Source of the DNA: Sphingomonas sp. IC081
GTDB taxonomy: Bacteria; Pseudomonadota; Alphaproteobacteria; Sphingomonadales; Sphingomonadaceae
Assembly: GCF_006874585.1 (NCBI RefSeq)
Contig: NZ_CP029761.1
Location: 3,173,001-3,237,000 of the forward strand
Length of the DNA stretch: 64,000 nucleotides
Reading direction: 5' to 3'
In this document: positions 9,373 to 17,031 of the stretch, piece by piece
Layout: each line of letters begins with the position of its first letter
Numbering within the stretch: the first letter of the stretch is position 1
Program-made: the position numbers and the translations under genes
Notes under the pieces: model-generated
What the model saw: only the letters and a program-made list of their open reading frames with translations
The model's database searches: none
Told to the model about the DNA's origin: nothing

Positions 9373-11757
9373 ATGAGAACCAAGTCCACTTTCGCCTATG
9401 CCCTGGCCACGGGCATATCGCTTCTTGCCTTCACTTCCGCCACCGCGCACGCGGCCGATGCCGAACCCGCTGCGGCCCCCGCCGCGGCTGACGGCCAGTC
9501 CGGCCTCACCGACATCGTGGTGACGGCAGAGCGCCGCGACGTCAGCCTCCAGCAGGCCCCGCTGTCGGTCAGCGCGATCACCAACGATACGCTGAAGGCC
9601 GGCAACATCACCGACATCACCGGGCTCAACGGCACCGTTCCCGGCCTCGTCATCGCCAAGAGCGGCGGCGGCGAGCGGGTCATCTCGATCCGCGGCATCG
9701 GTTCGGAAACGCCGGAGAACACCAATACCCAGCCGGGCGTCTCCTACCACATCGACGGCGTCTACATCTTCAACTCGATCGCCGCGAGCGCGGCCTTCAT
9801 CGACGTGGCGCAAGTCGAGGTGCTGCGCGGGCCGCAGGGCACGCTGTTCGGTCAGGGATCGACCGGCGGCACCATCAACGTCGTCTCGATCGAGCCGAGC
9901 ACCGATGCGCTCAAGGGCAATGTCAGCGCCGGGATCGGCAACTACAACTACATGGAAGGTTCGGGCGCGCTCAACGTGCCGCTGACCGACACCCTCGCGG
10001 TGCGCGGCGCCTTCCAGTACACCAAGCATGACGGCTACGCCCACGCCACCGCGGTGACCGGGGTCAAGAGCTACGACCTCGACGACCAGGACGAGACCGG
10101 CTGGCGCCTGGGTGCCAAGTGGCAGCCGCTGTCGAACCTCTCGGTCACGCTGAACACGATCCAGTTCAATTCGAACACCAACGGCCCGGCGCAGAAGAAC
10201 ATCCTCGACCCCAACCCCGATGCCCGCGAACTGACGCAGGACTATCCGGGCCGCTCGAAGGTCAAGACCCAGCTCTATACCGGCGTGGTCAAGTGGGACA
10301 CGTCGTTCGCCACGATCAAGTCGATCACCGGCTACCAGAAGCTCCATTCCGAGCAGGCCTGGGATGCCGACGGCCTCGACGCCGCCACCTTCTTTGCCCA
10401 GACCTACAACCCGGTCAGCTACACCGGCGTCAGCTACGACCACGTGCCGCTGTGGCAGGCCGATACCAAGAGCTGGAGCCAGGAGCTGAACCTCACCTCG
10501 AACGGCAACGGTCCGTTCCAGTGGGTGCTCGGCGGCGTCTACCTGCATTCGAAGAACAGCCAGTACATCAACGAGTACCGCGCGGCCGATCTCGACAATA
10601 TCCTCAGCCCCGCGCTGCCCGAAGACACCGCCTGGAACGACCCGCTGGTCGGCAACCTGACTTACGCCGAACTGTCTGAAATCAAGCGTGAACTCTACGC
10701 CTTCTTCGCCCAGGGCACTTATGCGCTGACCGACAGCCTGAAGCTGACCGCCGGCGTGCGCTACAACCACGACAAGTCCTCGGGCATGTACGATTCGATG
10801 TCCGGCGGCGCCTCCAGCCAGACTTCGGGCGCCTATCTCCAGCCCAGTTCGACCGGCTCGCGCAGCGACCACGCCTGGACCGGCAAGGTGGCGCTGGACT
10901 ACCAGTTCACGCCCAGCAACATGCTTTATGCCAGCTGGACGCGCGGCTTCAAGCCGGGCGGCATCAACTCGGCCTCGGCATCGGGCGGCAGCTATTCGAT
11001 CCTGCCCAGCTACAAGCAGGAAACCGTCGATTCCTTCGAGATCGGCTCCAAGAACCGCTTCCTGGACGATACCCTGCAGCTCAACGCCTCGGCCTTCCTC
11101 TACAACTACAAGAACATGCAGTTCCTCGAGGAAGACCCGATCCTCTACGGCGAGGGCATCAGCAACGCGCCCAAGGCGCGGGTCTACGGCCTCGAACTCG
11201 AAAGCAGCTACGCGCCCACCACGCATCTGCGCTTCGACGCCTCGCTGTCATGGCTGGAGGGCGAGTTCACCTCGCACTACCTGGCGCTCGACCCGACCAA
11301 CGCCACCAATGCCCAGAACGCGGCGGGTTATCCCGACTACCTGTTCTGGACCAACTTCTACAACGCCGTGCTGGCCCGCGATGCCGCCCGCGAGGACATC
11401 AAGGGCAACCGCATTCCCAAGCTGCCGCGCTGGCAGGGCAATATCGCCGCCACCTGGAACGGCGAAGTCGGCCCGGGCAAGCTGACCGCCCGCGCCCAGC
11501 TGATCTATCGCGGCCAGTACCAGTACCGCCTGTTCAACGAAGGCGCGGTGGACACCACCCCCTCGTACACCCAGGTCAACACGATGCTGAAGTACGAGCC
11601 GGAAGGCACCAACACCGACGTGACCCTGCGCGTGATCAACCTGTTCGACAAGAACGGCATCAACTCGCGCTTCTCGGACCCTTACGGTTCGGCGCAGGTC
11701 ATGGACACCTACATCCCGCCGCGTCAGGTGATCCTCTCGGTCGGGTACAAGTTCTAA
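9373..11757 (+). CDS. TonB-dependent outer-membrane receptor
   Basis: A 794-residue outer-membrane active transporter. It has a signal peptide (MRTKSTFAYALATGISLLAF, cleavage near SATAHA-AD), a TonB-box-like LTDIVVTAERRD at residues 45-56, a plug domain with ISIRGIGSETPENTN and QVEVLRGPQGTLFGQGSTGG, and a long beta-barrel of alternating aromatic strands ending VGYKF, the usual outer-membrane terminal signature. It resembles the large sphingomonad receptor family for organic substrates rather than siderophore-only receptors. It stands at the head of the catabolic series and probably imports its substrate. The start follows a GGGGAGCTGAC ribosome-binding region. Confidence 0.93.
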   Translation: MRTKSTFAYALATGISLLAFTSATAHAADAEPAAAPAAADGQSGLTDIVVTAERRDVSLQQAPLSVSAITNDTLKAGNITDITGLNGTVPGLVIAKSGGGERVISIRGIGSETPENTNTQPGVSYHIDGVYIFNSIAASAAFIDVAQVEVLRGPQGTLFGQGSTGGTINVVSIEPSTDALKGNVSAGIGNYNYMEGSGALNVPLTDTLAVRGAFQYTKHDGYAHATAVTGVKSYDLDDQDETGWRLGAKWQPLSNLSVTLNTIQFNSNTNGPAQKNILDPNPDARELTQDYPGRSKVKTQLYTGVVKWDTSFATIKSITGYQKLHSEQAWDADGLDAATFFAQTYNPVSYTGVSYDHVPLWQADTKSWSQELNLTSNGNGPFQWVLGGVYLHSKNSQYINEYRAADLDNILSPALPEDTAWNDPLVGNLTYAELSEIKRELYAFFAQGTYALTDSLKLTAGVRYNHDKSSGMYDSMSGGASSQTSGAYLQPSSTGSRSDHAWTGKVALDYQFTPSNMLYASWTRGFKPGGINSASASGGSYSILPSYKQETVDSFEIGSKNRFLDDTLQLNASAFLYNYKNMQFLEEDPILYGEGISNAPKARVYGLELESSYAPTTHLRFDASLSWLEGEFTSHYLALDPTNATNAQNAAGYPDYLFWTNFYNAVLARDAAREDIKGNRIPKLPRWQGNIAATWNGEVGPGKLTARAQLIYRGQYQYRLFNEGAVDTTPSYTQVNTMLKYEPEGTNTDVTLRVINLFDKNGINSRFSDPYGSAQVMDTYIPPRQVILSVGYKF

Positions 11758-11861
11758 AGCGTTTTCTAATCAGGTGGAATCACCTGATGACTCGGAAAAC
11801 GCGTAAGATGAAAATCTTAGAGAAGTTGATCCGATGCAATCGGATCGGAAACTGCTCTAAG
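11758..11861. repeat. composite palindromic intergenic repeat
   Basis: Starting directly after the receptor stop codon are nested inverted repeats. Arms GCGTTTTC/GAAAACGC (11759-11766, 11795-11802) enclose ATCAGGTG-GAAT-CACCTGAT (11769-11788). They are followed by TAAGAT/ATCTTA (11804-11819), and then outer arms CTTAGAGAAGTT/AACTGCTCTAAG (11816-11827, 11850-11861) around GATCCGAT-GCA-ATCGGATC (11828-11846). It resembles widespread alphaproteobacterial intergenic palindromes, from memory. It may also end or protect the receptor transcript. Confidence 0.85.
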
Positions 11862-11896
11862 CGGAACCCATCGGGTCATACCGTCGGTTTTAAGGG

Positions 11897-11926
11897 GAAC
11901 GCGCCGGTCGCAAGACCGGCGCGTTC
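11897..11926 (+). terminator. strong hairpin, probable terminator of TonB receptor gene
   Basis: Perfect 13-bp arms GAACGCGCCGGTC (11897-11909) and GACCGGCGCGTTC (11914-11926) enclose a GCAA tetraloop. Only a weak T-run follows (TGCTGTTC), so termination is likely but not certain. Confidence 0.75.
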
Positions 11927-11951
11927 TGCTGTTCGGGAAGCGGGGCATGAC

Positions 11952-11987
11952 AGAAGAAGCGGGATCCCCGCCTTCGCGGGGATGACG
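11952..11987. repeat. single unit of the REPIN-like palindrome
   Basis: One unit in the right-hand orientation (AAGAAGCGGGATCCCCG, then CCTTCGCGGGGATGACG) matches the right half of the paired element at 7817-7911, including the bases just outside it. No left partner is visible, so this looks like a decayed or solo copy. Confidence 0.85.
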
Positions 11988-12020
11988 GGACATAGGGCAA
12001 AACTCACCCACCACCCCCCG

Positions 12021-12108
12021 CTCATCCTGAGCCTGTCTACGGATGGGAGCCCAGGCGCCGCCCCCAGATGGCTGGTCCGCGGGCTTCGACCCGCTCGGCC
12101 CGAGCGGG
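12021..12108. repeat. paired CTGAGC/CTTCGAC intergenic repeat, copy 1
   Basis: A left unit CTCATCCTGAGCCTGTC (12021-12037) faces an inverted right unit GGGCTTCGACCCGCTCGGCC (from 12081). Intervening DNA holds a GGGAGCC...CAGGCGCC segment that is similar in the copies at about 48749 and 56089. This family is common between sphingomonad genes, from memory. Confidence 0.6.
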
Positions 12109-12186
12109 TCTTGAGAGAGCCTTCGCAAAAGCCGCCCTTGCGCCACCCATAGCCCAAGTCGCTTGCCCCCGCGGCGCGATCAACTA

Positions 12187-12207
12187 TTGAGTCGCGCACC
12201 ATCAAGA
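12187..12207 (+). promoter_or_regulatory. shared 21-bp catabolic motif, site B (MFS gene)
   Basis: The site reads TTGAGTCGC-N5-ATCAAGA, 81 bp before the transporter start. The preceding TCAACTA matches site A exactly at the same offset, making this pair the most extended similarity of the set. Confidence 0.45.
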
Positions 12208-12288
12208 GTGTGCAGGTGCAGCATGTCAGCCTGCAAGGCACGATGGTCCGGCGATTCCGCGTGGACCATGATGCCCGCAGGAGTTGCC

Positions 12289-13578
12289 ATGTCGTCCGGA
12301 CTGTCCATGCCCACAAGCATAGCGCGCAGCGCCCTGGTCATGTTCGCGGCCTCGCTCGGCTTCTTTTTCGTGACCGCCACGACCTTCACCTCGCTCGGCT
12401 ACGTGCTTTACACGATGGTGGCCGAACTCGGCTGGTCGAAGGCCGCCGCCGGCCTCAGCTTCTCGCTGCTGGGCCTCGCCTGCGGCCTCGCCAGCCCGCT
12501 GCCGCCACTGCTGATGAAGGCGATCGGCACGCGGATGACGGTCTTCGCGGGCTGTCTGGTGCTGGCCACCGGCTTCCTGATCGCCTCGCAGATCCATCAT
12601 CTGGAACTGTTCTTCGTGGCGACGACGCTGATGGGCGTGGGCTTCTCGCTCGTCGCCCCCTCGCCCGCCGTCTACCTGCTGGCGACGTGGTTCCCGCGCA
12701 CCTCCTCGCGGATGATCGGCTTCTACTTCATGGCCGGCGCGGCGGGCGGCATTGCCGGGCCGCTGATCGTCGGCACCATCGTCGGCCTGACCGGCAACTG
12801 GCGCCTGCACTGGATGGTCATGGCCGCCAGCGCGCTGGTGCTGGGCGTGATCTCGCTGGTGTGCATCCGCGACGCGGTGAAAGTGGAGAGCGTCGATCAG
12901 GTCAAGGGTGCGGGCCACGAAAGCGACGGCCCCGCCGCCAGCGTCTGGACCGTCAGGCAGGCGCTGATGACGCCCAGCTTCGTGATCCTCGCGCTGGCCA
13001 TGACCGTGGTGCAGACCGTGGTCACCACCACCCATTCGATCCTTGTCGCGCATATCGCCAATCTCGGCCAGGGCGCGGCGCCGGGCGCCATCGCGATGAG
13101 CCTGCTGGCCTTTGCGGGCACCGGCGCCAAGGGCGTGACCGGCACCTTGTGCGAACGCGTCGATCCGCGCCGCATCTTCATCGCCGGCCTTGCCGTGCAG
13201 GCACTGGCGATGGCGCTGCTGTGGACCGCCAGCCACGTGCTGGTCGCCACCGGCGCCGCCGCGCTGTTCGGCATGGGCTGGGGCATGGCCTGGCTCTCCG
13301 CGCATATCCTGCTGCTGCGCTACTTCGGCGCCGGGATTGCCGGGGACATGACCGCGATGGCCACCACCGTCACCACGCTCGCCGTATTTGGCCCGATCGG
13401 CGCCGGCCGCATCGCCGACGTCACCGGCGGCTACGGCCCCGCCCTGCTCGTCTTCGCCCTGATGCTGGCGGGCGCGACGGCGATGTCGGTGCTGTTCCTG
13501 CGCGCCCCCGCCGCGCCGCCGGTCCGCGCCGGGGAACCGGAAGCGCTCGAAGGCCCCGAACTGGTTCCCGCCGAATAA
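12289..13578 (+). CDS. MFS transporter
   Basis: A 429-residue major facilitator with 12 predicted membrane segments, starting MSSGLSMPTS and then FAASLGFFFVTATTFTSLGY. The start at 12289 is chosen because GCAGGAG lies five bases upstream; the open frame extends further back with unlikely composition. A central cytoplasmic loop (KVESVDQVKGAGHE) separates the two six-helix halves. The subfamily looks like the anion/organic-acid transporters. With the TonB receptor upstream and oxygenases downstream it probably carries the pathway substrate across the inner membrane; this is inference from context. Confidence 0.88.
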   Translation: MSSGLSMPTSIARSALVMFAASLGFFFVTATTFTSLGYVLYTMVAELGWSKAAAGLSFSLLGLACGLASPLPPLLMKAIGTRMTVFAGCLVLATGFLIASQIHHLELFFVATTLMGVGFSLVAPSPAVYLLATWFPRTSSRMIGFYFMAGAAGGIAGPLIVGTIVGLTGNWRLHWMVMAASALVLGVISLVCIRDAVKVESVDQVKGAGHESDGPAASVWTVRQALMTPSFVILALAMTVVQTVVTTTHSILVAHIANLGQGAAPGAIAMSLLAFAGTGAKGVTGTLCERVDPRRIFIAGLAVQALAMALLWTASHVLVATGAAALFGMGWGMAWLSAHILLLRYFGAGIAGDMTAMATTVTTLAVFGPIGAGRIADVTGGYGPALLVFALMLAGATAMSVLFLRAPAAPPVRAGEPEALEGPELVPAE

Positions 13579-13581
13579 GAA

Positions 13582-13731
13582 GTTCGTTTGAAAATCCGCG
13601 ACACGCGGATTTTGGCGGCACCGGCCCGCTCCCCCACCCGACCTCCCGACAGGGTACACTTCATGAGAGGTCGGGTGGGGGAGTGGGCCGGTGTCGCCAC
13701 GAAAATGCCCATCGGGCATTTTCAAACGAAC
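13582..13731. repeat. modular hairpin element, copy A (with terminal inverted repeats)
   Basis: This 150-bp unit begins 3 bp after the MFS stop. Its 14-bp ends are perfectly inverted (GTTCGTTTGAAAAT at 13582-13595, ATTTTCAAACGAAC at 13718-13731). Inside are a small hairpin AAAATCCGC...GCGGATTTT, a long stem (13617-13645 against 13667-13695, core CACCGGCCC...GGGCCGGTG) and a second small hairpin AAAATGCCC-AT-CGGGCATTTT. It encodes no protein. Confidence 0.88.
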
Positions 13732-13745
13732 GCCTTGCCAAAAGT

Positions 13746-13766
13746 CCCTGCGCCCAGCGCCAAGAG
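13746..13766 (+). promoter_or_regulatory. shared 21-bp catabolic motif, site E (Rieske gene, weak)
   Basis: The site reads TCCCTGCGC-N5-GCCAAGA, 98 bp before the Rieske start. Only the GC and CAAGA positions fit the other sites well. CGCTAGGG, beginning 18 bp downstream, parallels the CCTAGCC found 20 bp after the 16132 site. Confidence 0.25.
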
Positions 13767-13864
13767 CCGGCCGCCCCGACTCGCTAGGGTCCTCCTGTAA
13801 CGAGGGATTGCCGCAAGGCGATCCGCAGTTTGCCCCGCTACGGGCACGACACGGGAAGCCAGCA

Positions 13865-15079
13865 ATGACCATTCTCACCGACACGTTCATCGACAGTCTG
13901 GAAAGCTCCACGCTCGGCACGCTGGAAGCCGAGACGCTGCCGGCCGAATGCTATGTCGACGAGGATTTCTACCGCTTCGAGAAAGCCGCGCTGTTCGAGC
14001 ACGAATGGCTCTGCGTCGGCCGCGCCGAATGGCTGGAGAACCCGGGCGACTTCTTCACCGTCACCCGCGCCGACGAGCCGATGGTGATCTGCAAGACGCG
14101 CGACGGCTCGATCAAGGCGCTGTCCTCGGTCTGCCAGCACCGCGCGATGCTGGTCGCCGAGGGCCACGGCAATACCCGCGCCTTCGTGTGCCCCTATCAC
14201 CACTGGACCTACGACCTCGACGGCACCCTGGTCGGCGCCCCGGCGATGAACAGGACCTGCAATTTCGACAAGAAGGCCGCCAGCCTGCCCGAAATCCGGC
14301 ACGAGATCTGGCACGGCTTCATCTTCGTCAACTTCGATGCCGATGCCGCCCCGCTGACCCCGCGCCTGGCCGGGATCGAAGAGGTCGTCGCCAACTACGA
14401 ATTCGAAAACCTGCGCGGCCCCCGTCCCGAGGAACCCACCGTGTTCCCGTGGAACTGGAAGGTCATGCTGGAAAACAACAATGACGGCTACCACGCCAGC
14501 CGCCTCCACGCAGGCCCGCTGCACGACTTCATCCCGAGCGGGCTGGCAAGCTTCCCCGATGTCCCGGCGGATTCGGCGGCCTATTACCGGCTCAACGGCA
14601 CGCTGCACAGGAACGCCGCCTTCAACGCCACGCAGAAGGCGGTCTTCCCGGTCTTCCCCAAGCTGACCGAGGAAGAGCAGAACCGCCTGCTCTTCGTGAA
14701 CCTGCCGCCCAGCCTCTCGCTGGTGGTGCTGAACGATACCGTGCTCTACCTCATCATGGACCCGCGCGGGGCCCAGAGCCATGCCCTCACCATCGGCACG
14801 CTGATGGTGCCCGAGGCGATAGACGATCCGCTCTACGAGTTGAAGATGAAGATGAACGACAGCGCGGTCGAGGAGATCGTGGGTCAGGATTTCCACGTCG
14901 ACGAACTGGTGCAACTGGGCCTGCGCTCCAAGTTCGCCCCGCGCGGTCGCTATTCCTGGCAGGAGGGGGCGCAGCGGCTGCTCAACGTCTGGCTGGTCGA
15001 ACGCTACCGCGCCGAGTGGGATCGCCGTCGCGGTCCGCAAAGACCTTTGGCCGCTCCGGTCACGCGCCTCCACGCCTGA
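13865..15079 (+). CDS. Rieske-type aromatic/alkylamine ring-hydroxylating oxygenase, alpha subunit
   Basis: A 404-residue terminal oxygenase. The N-terminal Rieske [2Fe-2S] domain has Cys90-x-His92 and Cys109-x2-His112 (VCQHRAM and VCPYHHWTYDLDG). The catalytic domain has the mononuclear iron triad start Asp207-x2-His210-x4-His215 in NNNDGYHASRLH. This is the architecture of single-component alpha subunits that hydroxylate or demethylate aromatic or quaternary-amine substrates. No ferredoxin or reductase gene is adjacent, so electron transfer must come from elsewhere. The start MTILTDTF is chosen because upstream codons run through the hairpin element. The substrate is unknown. Confidence 0.9.
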   Translation: MTILTDTFIDSLESSTLGTLEAETLPAECYVDEDFYRFEKAALFEHEWLCVGRAEWLENPGDFFTVTRADEPMVICKTRDGSIKALSSVCQHRAMLVAEGHGNTRAFVCPYHHWTYDLDGTLVGAPAMNRTCNFDKKAASLPEIRHEIWHGFIFVNFDADAAPLTPRLAGIEEVVANYEFENLRGPRPEEPTVFPWNWKVMLENNNDGYHASRLHAGPLHDFIPSGLASFPDVPADSAAYYRLNGTLHRNAAFNATQKAVFPVFPKLTEEEQNRLLFVNLPPSLSLVVLNDTVLYLIMDPRGAQSHALTIGTLMVPEAIDDPLYELKMKMNDSAVEEIVGQDFHVDELVQLGLRSKFAPRGRYSWQEGAQRLLNVWLVERYRAEWDRRRGPQRPLAAPVTRLHA

Positions 15080-15114
15080 TTTCACAAGTTTACCGTCACC
15101 CATTCCCGACGGCT

Positions 15115-15148
15115 GCGGCGTCCGACCTAGGTCGGGCGCCGCCTTTTT
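15115..15148 (+). terminator. rho-independent terminator of the Rieske gene
   Basis: Arms GCGGCGTCCGAC (15115-15126) and GTCGGGCGCCGC (15131-15142, one G-T wobble) with loop CTAG are followed by CCTTTTT. Confidence 0.85.
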
Positions 15149-15154
15149 GTTTGG

Positions 15155-15299
15155 TGCGCCATTCGCATCCGCGAATGGCTTGCGGCCGAGTCCTTTGTCC
15201 GGGCTCACGCCCGGATGCGGCACCGGCCCACTCCCCCACCCGACCACCCACGAGTGTATCCTGATGGGTGGTCGGGTGGGGGAGTGGGCCGGTGCCGCG
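15155..15299. repeat. modular hairpin element, copy B (34-bp perfect stem)
   Basis: The central inverted repeat is perfect over 34 bp (15217-15250 against 15265-15298; core GCGGCACCGGCCC) with a 14-bp loop. To its left are a small hairpin GCCATTCGC-ATCC-GCGAATGGC (15158-15179), also present in copy C, and a further hairpin TCCGGGC...GCCCGGA that copy C lacks. No terminal inverted repeat is recognisable on the right. It fills most of the 375-bp gap between the Rieske and VOC genes. Confidence 0.88.
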
Positions 15300-15342
15300 G
15301 AAAGGTCAGCGTAAATTTTCGTTTAGGGGTCGTTCTGGTGCG

Positions 15343-15363
15343 CTTAGGTGCATTTGTGCAAGG
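15343..15363 (+). promoter_or_regulatory. shared 21-bp catabolic motif, site D (VOC gene)
   Basis: The site reads CTTAGGTGC-N5-TGCAAGG, 91 bp before the VOC start codon. It keeps the CTT, GC and CAAG positions of sites A and C. Confidence 0.4.
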
Positions 15364-15454
15364 ACGCTGGAAATCAAGGATTCGTGCGCCTCGTGCCGCG
15401 CATGCAAACTCCCTGCAGCTAGGCCTTGGACACACACCAAGGGAGCCTTCCGCA

Positions 15455-15940
15455 ATGACCAACACGCTCATCTTCGTCGATTTCGCGACCGACGATCCCG
15501 CCAGGGCCGGCGAATTCTACGCCGAAGTCTTCGGCTGGGAGAACGATGCGCGCCCGCACGGGATCTACCACCGCATGGTTCCCGGCGGCTTCTTCCAGAA
15601 CAAGGACGGGACCGACAGCCAGATCGGCAACCTCCACCTCGGCGTGTTCGACGCGAACAACGCGCGGCCCCATCCCAGCCCCGAAGGCGTCGAACCGCGC
15701 ACGCTGGCGACCGAAGGCCGCAAGGCCCGTATCTGGGTACTCGTGTCGGATGACGACAGCCACGAACGCATCCTCTCCACCGCCGAGAAACTGGGCGGCA
15801 AGGTGCTGTGGCGCGACCACTACTGGGCCGAGTTCAACGGCTACAACCACGCCTTCGCCGACCCCTGGGGCAACGAGATCATCCTCTGGGGCAAGGCTGG
15901 CGAAAATCCCGAGATTCCGGCGGATTACACGAAGGAATAA
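15455..15940 (+). CDS. VOC-family (glyoxalase/bleomycin resistance/extradiol) protein
   Basis: A 161-residue protein of the vicinal-oxygen-chelate fold. Two beta-alpha-beta-beta-beta modules are visible, starting LIFVDFATDDPARAGEFYAEVFGW and ending FADPWGNEIILWG. The final block is the family's typical C-terminal metal-side strand. Members act as isomerases, lyases or dioxygenases on small metabolites; the exact reaction cannot be read from the sequence. The start ATG follows GGGAGCC. It sits between Rieske and LigB-type oxygenase genes with its own upstream motif, so a role in the same breakdown route is likely. Confidence 0.85.
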   Translation: MTNTLIFVDFATDDPARAGEFYAEVFGWENDARPHGIYHRMVPGGFFQNKDGTDSQIGNLHLGVFDANNARPHPSPEGVEPRTLATEGRKARIWVLVSDDDSHERILSTAEKLGGKVLWRDHYWAEFNGYNHAFADPWGNEIILWGKAGENPEIPADYTKE

Positions 15941-16006
15941 GCCGAATTTCCGGGACCGCGGAACACAAGGCGCCCCGGAAACGGCAAACGTATCACCACC
16001 GAACCT

Positions 16007-16090
16007 CGTCGTCCCCGCGCAGGCGGGGACCCCGCTTTTCTTGGCACCGTAGCAAATGGCAGCGGGGCCCCCGCCTGCGCGGGGGCGACG
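16007..16090. repeat. REPIN-like paired palindromic repeat, copy 2
   Basis: The left unit (CGTCGTCCCCGCGCAGGCGG) and inverted right unit (CCGCCTGCGCGGGGGCGACG) have compensating changes in both halves compared with the copy at 7817: CAG instead of AAG beside the loop on the left, CTG instead of CTT on the right. The inward arm CCCGCTTTTCTT is kept on the left. Confidence 0.88.
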
Positions 16091-16131
16091 GAGTGTTTTG
16101 AGGCAGGCGGAGCGCCCCCTTCCAACAAGTT

Positions 16132-16152
16132 CTTGTGCGCTTGCTCGCAAGA
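16132..16152 (+). promoter_or_regulatory. shared 21-bp catabolic motif, site C (extradiol dioxygenase)
   Basis: The site reads CTTGTGCGC-N5-CGCAAGA, 56 bp before the dioxygenase start. The preceding T extends it to TCTTGTGCG, which is nearly the inverse of the CGCACAAGA-like right halves, so the site may be a dyad. CCTAGCC follows 20 bp downstream. Confidence 0.5.
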
Positions 16153-16208
16153 CCATCCGCCCCCGCTCTCCCTAGCCTTGGGTCTCAGAGCAACGGAGCA
16201 ATACGCGA

Positions 16209-16991
16209 ATGAGCCGTCTTCCGATCGTCTTCTACGGTCACGGCAGCCCGATGGTGGCGCTGGAAAAGAGCGACGTGACCAGAAGCTGGAACGCGATCGC
16301 CGGCCGCATCGGCAAGCCGCGCGCGATCCTGTGCATCTCCGCCCACTGGCAGACGCGCGGCACCGCCGTCACCGCCATGGCCCAGCCGCGCACGATCCAC
16401 GACTTCGGCGCCTTCCCGCAGGCCCTGTTCGACGTGCAGTACCCCGCCCCCGGCGCCCCCGACCTCGCCGAGCGCGTGCGCGAACTGCTGGAACCGATGC
16501 CGGTGAAGCTGGACGCCAACTGGGGGCTCGACCACGGCACCTGGTCGGTGCTCGTCCACGCCTATCCCGAGGCCGACGTGCCGGTAATCCAGCTTGGCAT
16601 GGATCTCGCCAAGAGCCCCGCCGAACACTGGCTGGTCGGCCGCATGCTGCGCCCGCTGCGCGATGAGGGCGTGCTGATCATGGGCACCGGCAACATCGTC
16701 CATAACCTGCCGGCGATGGACTGGGCCAACCCGCTCGCCGCGCCCTACCCGTGGGCCGAGCAGTTCAATAGCGCCATGTGCAAGGCCATTGCCGAGGACG
16801 ATCCCAAGGTCGTGATCGATTACGAGGCGCTGGGCGATGCCGCGCGGCTTTCGGTACCGAGCGAGGACCATTTCCTGCCGCTGCTCTACGTGCTGGGCGC
16901 GCGCCATGAGGGCGAACCGGCCGAGTTCGCGCCCCACTTCATCCAGCACAAGTCGCTCAGCATGACGAGCGTGCTCATCGGCGCCGAATAA
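16209..16991 (+). CDS. LigB-type class III extradiol ring-cleavage dioxygenase (DODA/YgiD-like)
   Basis: A 260-residue protein of the LigB superfamily, starting MSRLPIVFYGHGSPMVAL. His11 (YGHGSP) and His46 (ISAHWQT) match the metal-ligand positions of the 4,5-DOPA dioxygenase (YgiD) group, and a C-terminal His-rich segment HFIQHKS probably completes the site. NWGLDHGTWSVL is another family block. Enzymes of this group open catechol-type rings at an extradiol bond. It is followed 40 bp later by the acetamidase gene and probably co-transcribed with it. The real substrate is unknown. Confidence 0.9.
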   Translation: MSRLPIVFYGHGSPMVALEKSDVTRSWNAIAGRIGKPRAILCISAHWQTRGTAVTAMAQPRTIHDFGAFPQALFDVQYPAPGAPDLAERVRELLEPMPVKLDANWGLDHGTWSVLVHAYPEADVPVIQLGMDLAKSPAEHWLVGRMLRPLRDEGVLIMGTGNIVHNLPAMDWANPLAAPYPWAEQFNSAMCKAIAEDDPKVVIDYEALGDAARLSVPSEDHFLPLLYVLGARHEGEPAEFAPHFIQHKSLSMTSVLIGAE

Positions 16992-17031
16992 GCGCCGTTT
17001 TCCCAGATTTCCCTGCGTAACAGGAGTTTCG

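Noticed and set aside
13582..15299. Repeats near 13.6 and 15.2 kb as a CRISPR or tRNA-like structure
   Set aside because: There are no regularly spaced direct repeats with spacers, no cas genes and no cloverleaf; they are long inverted repeats with small flank hairpins.
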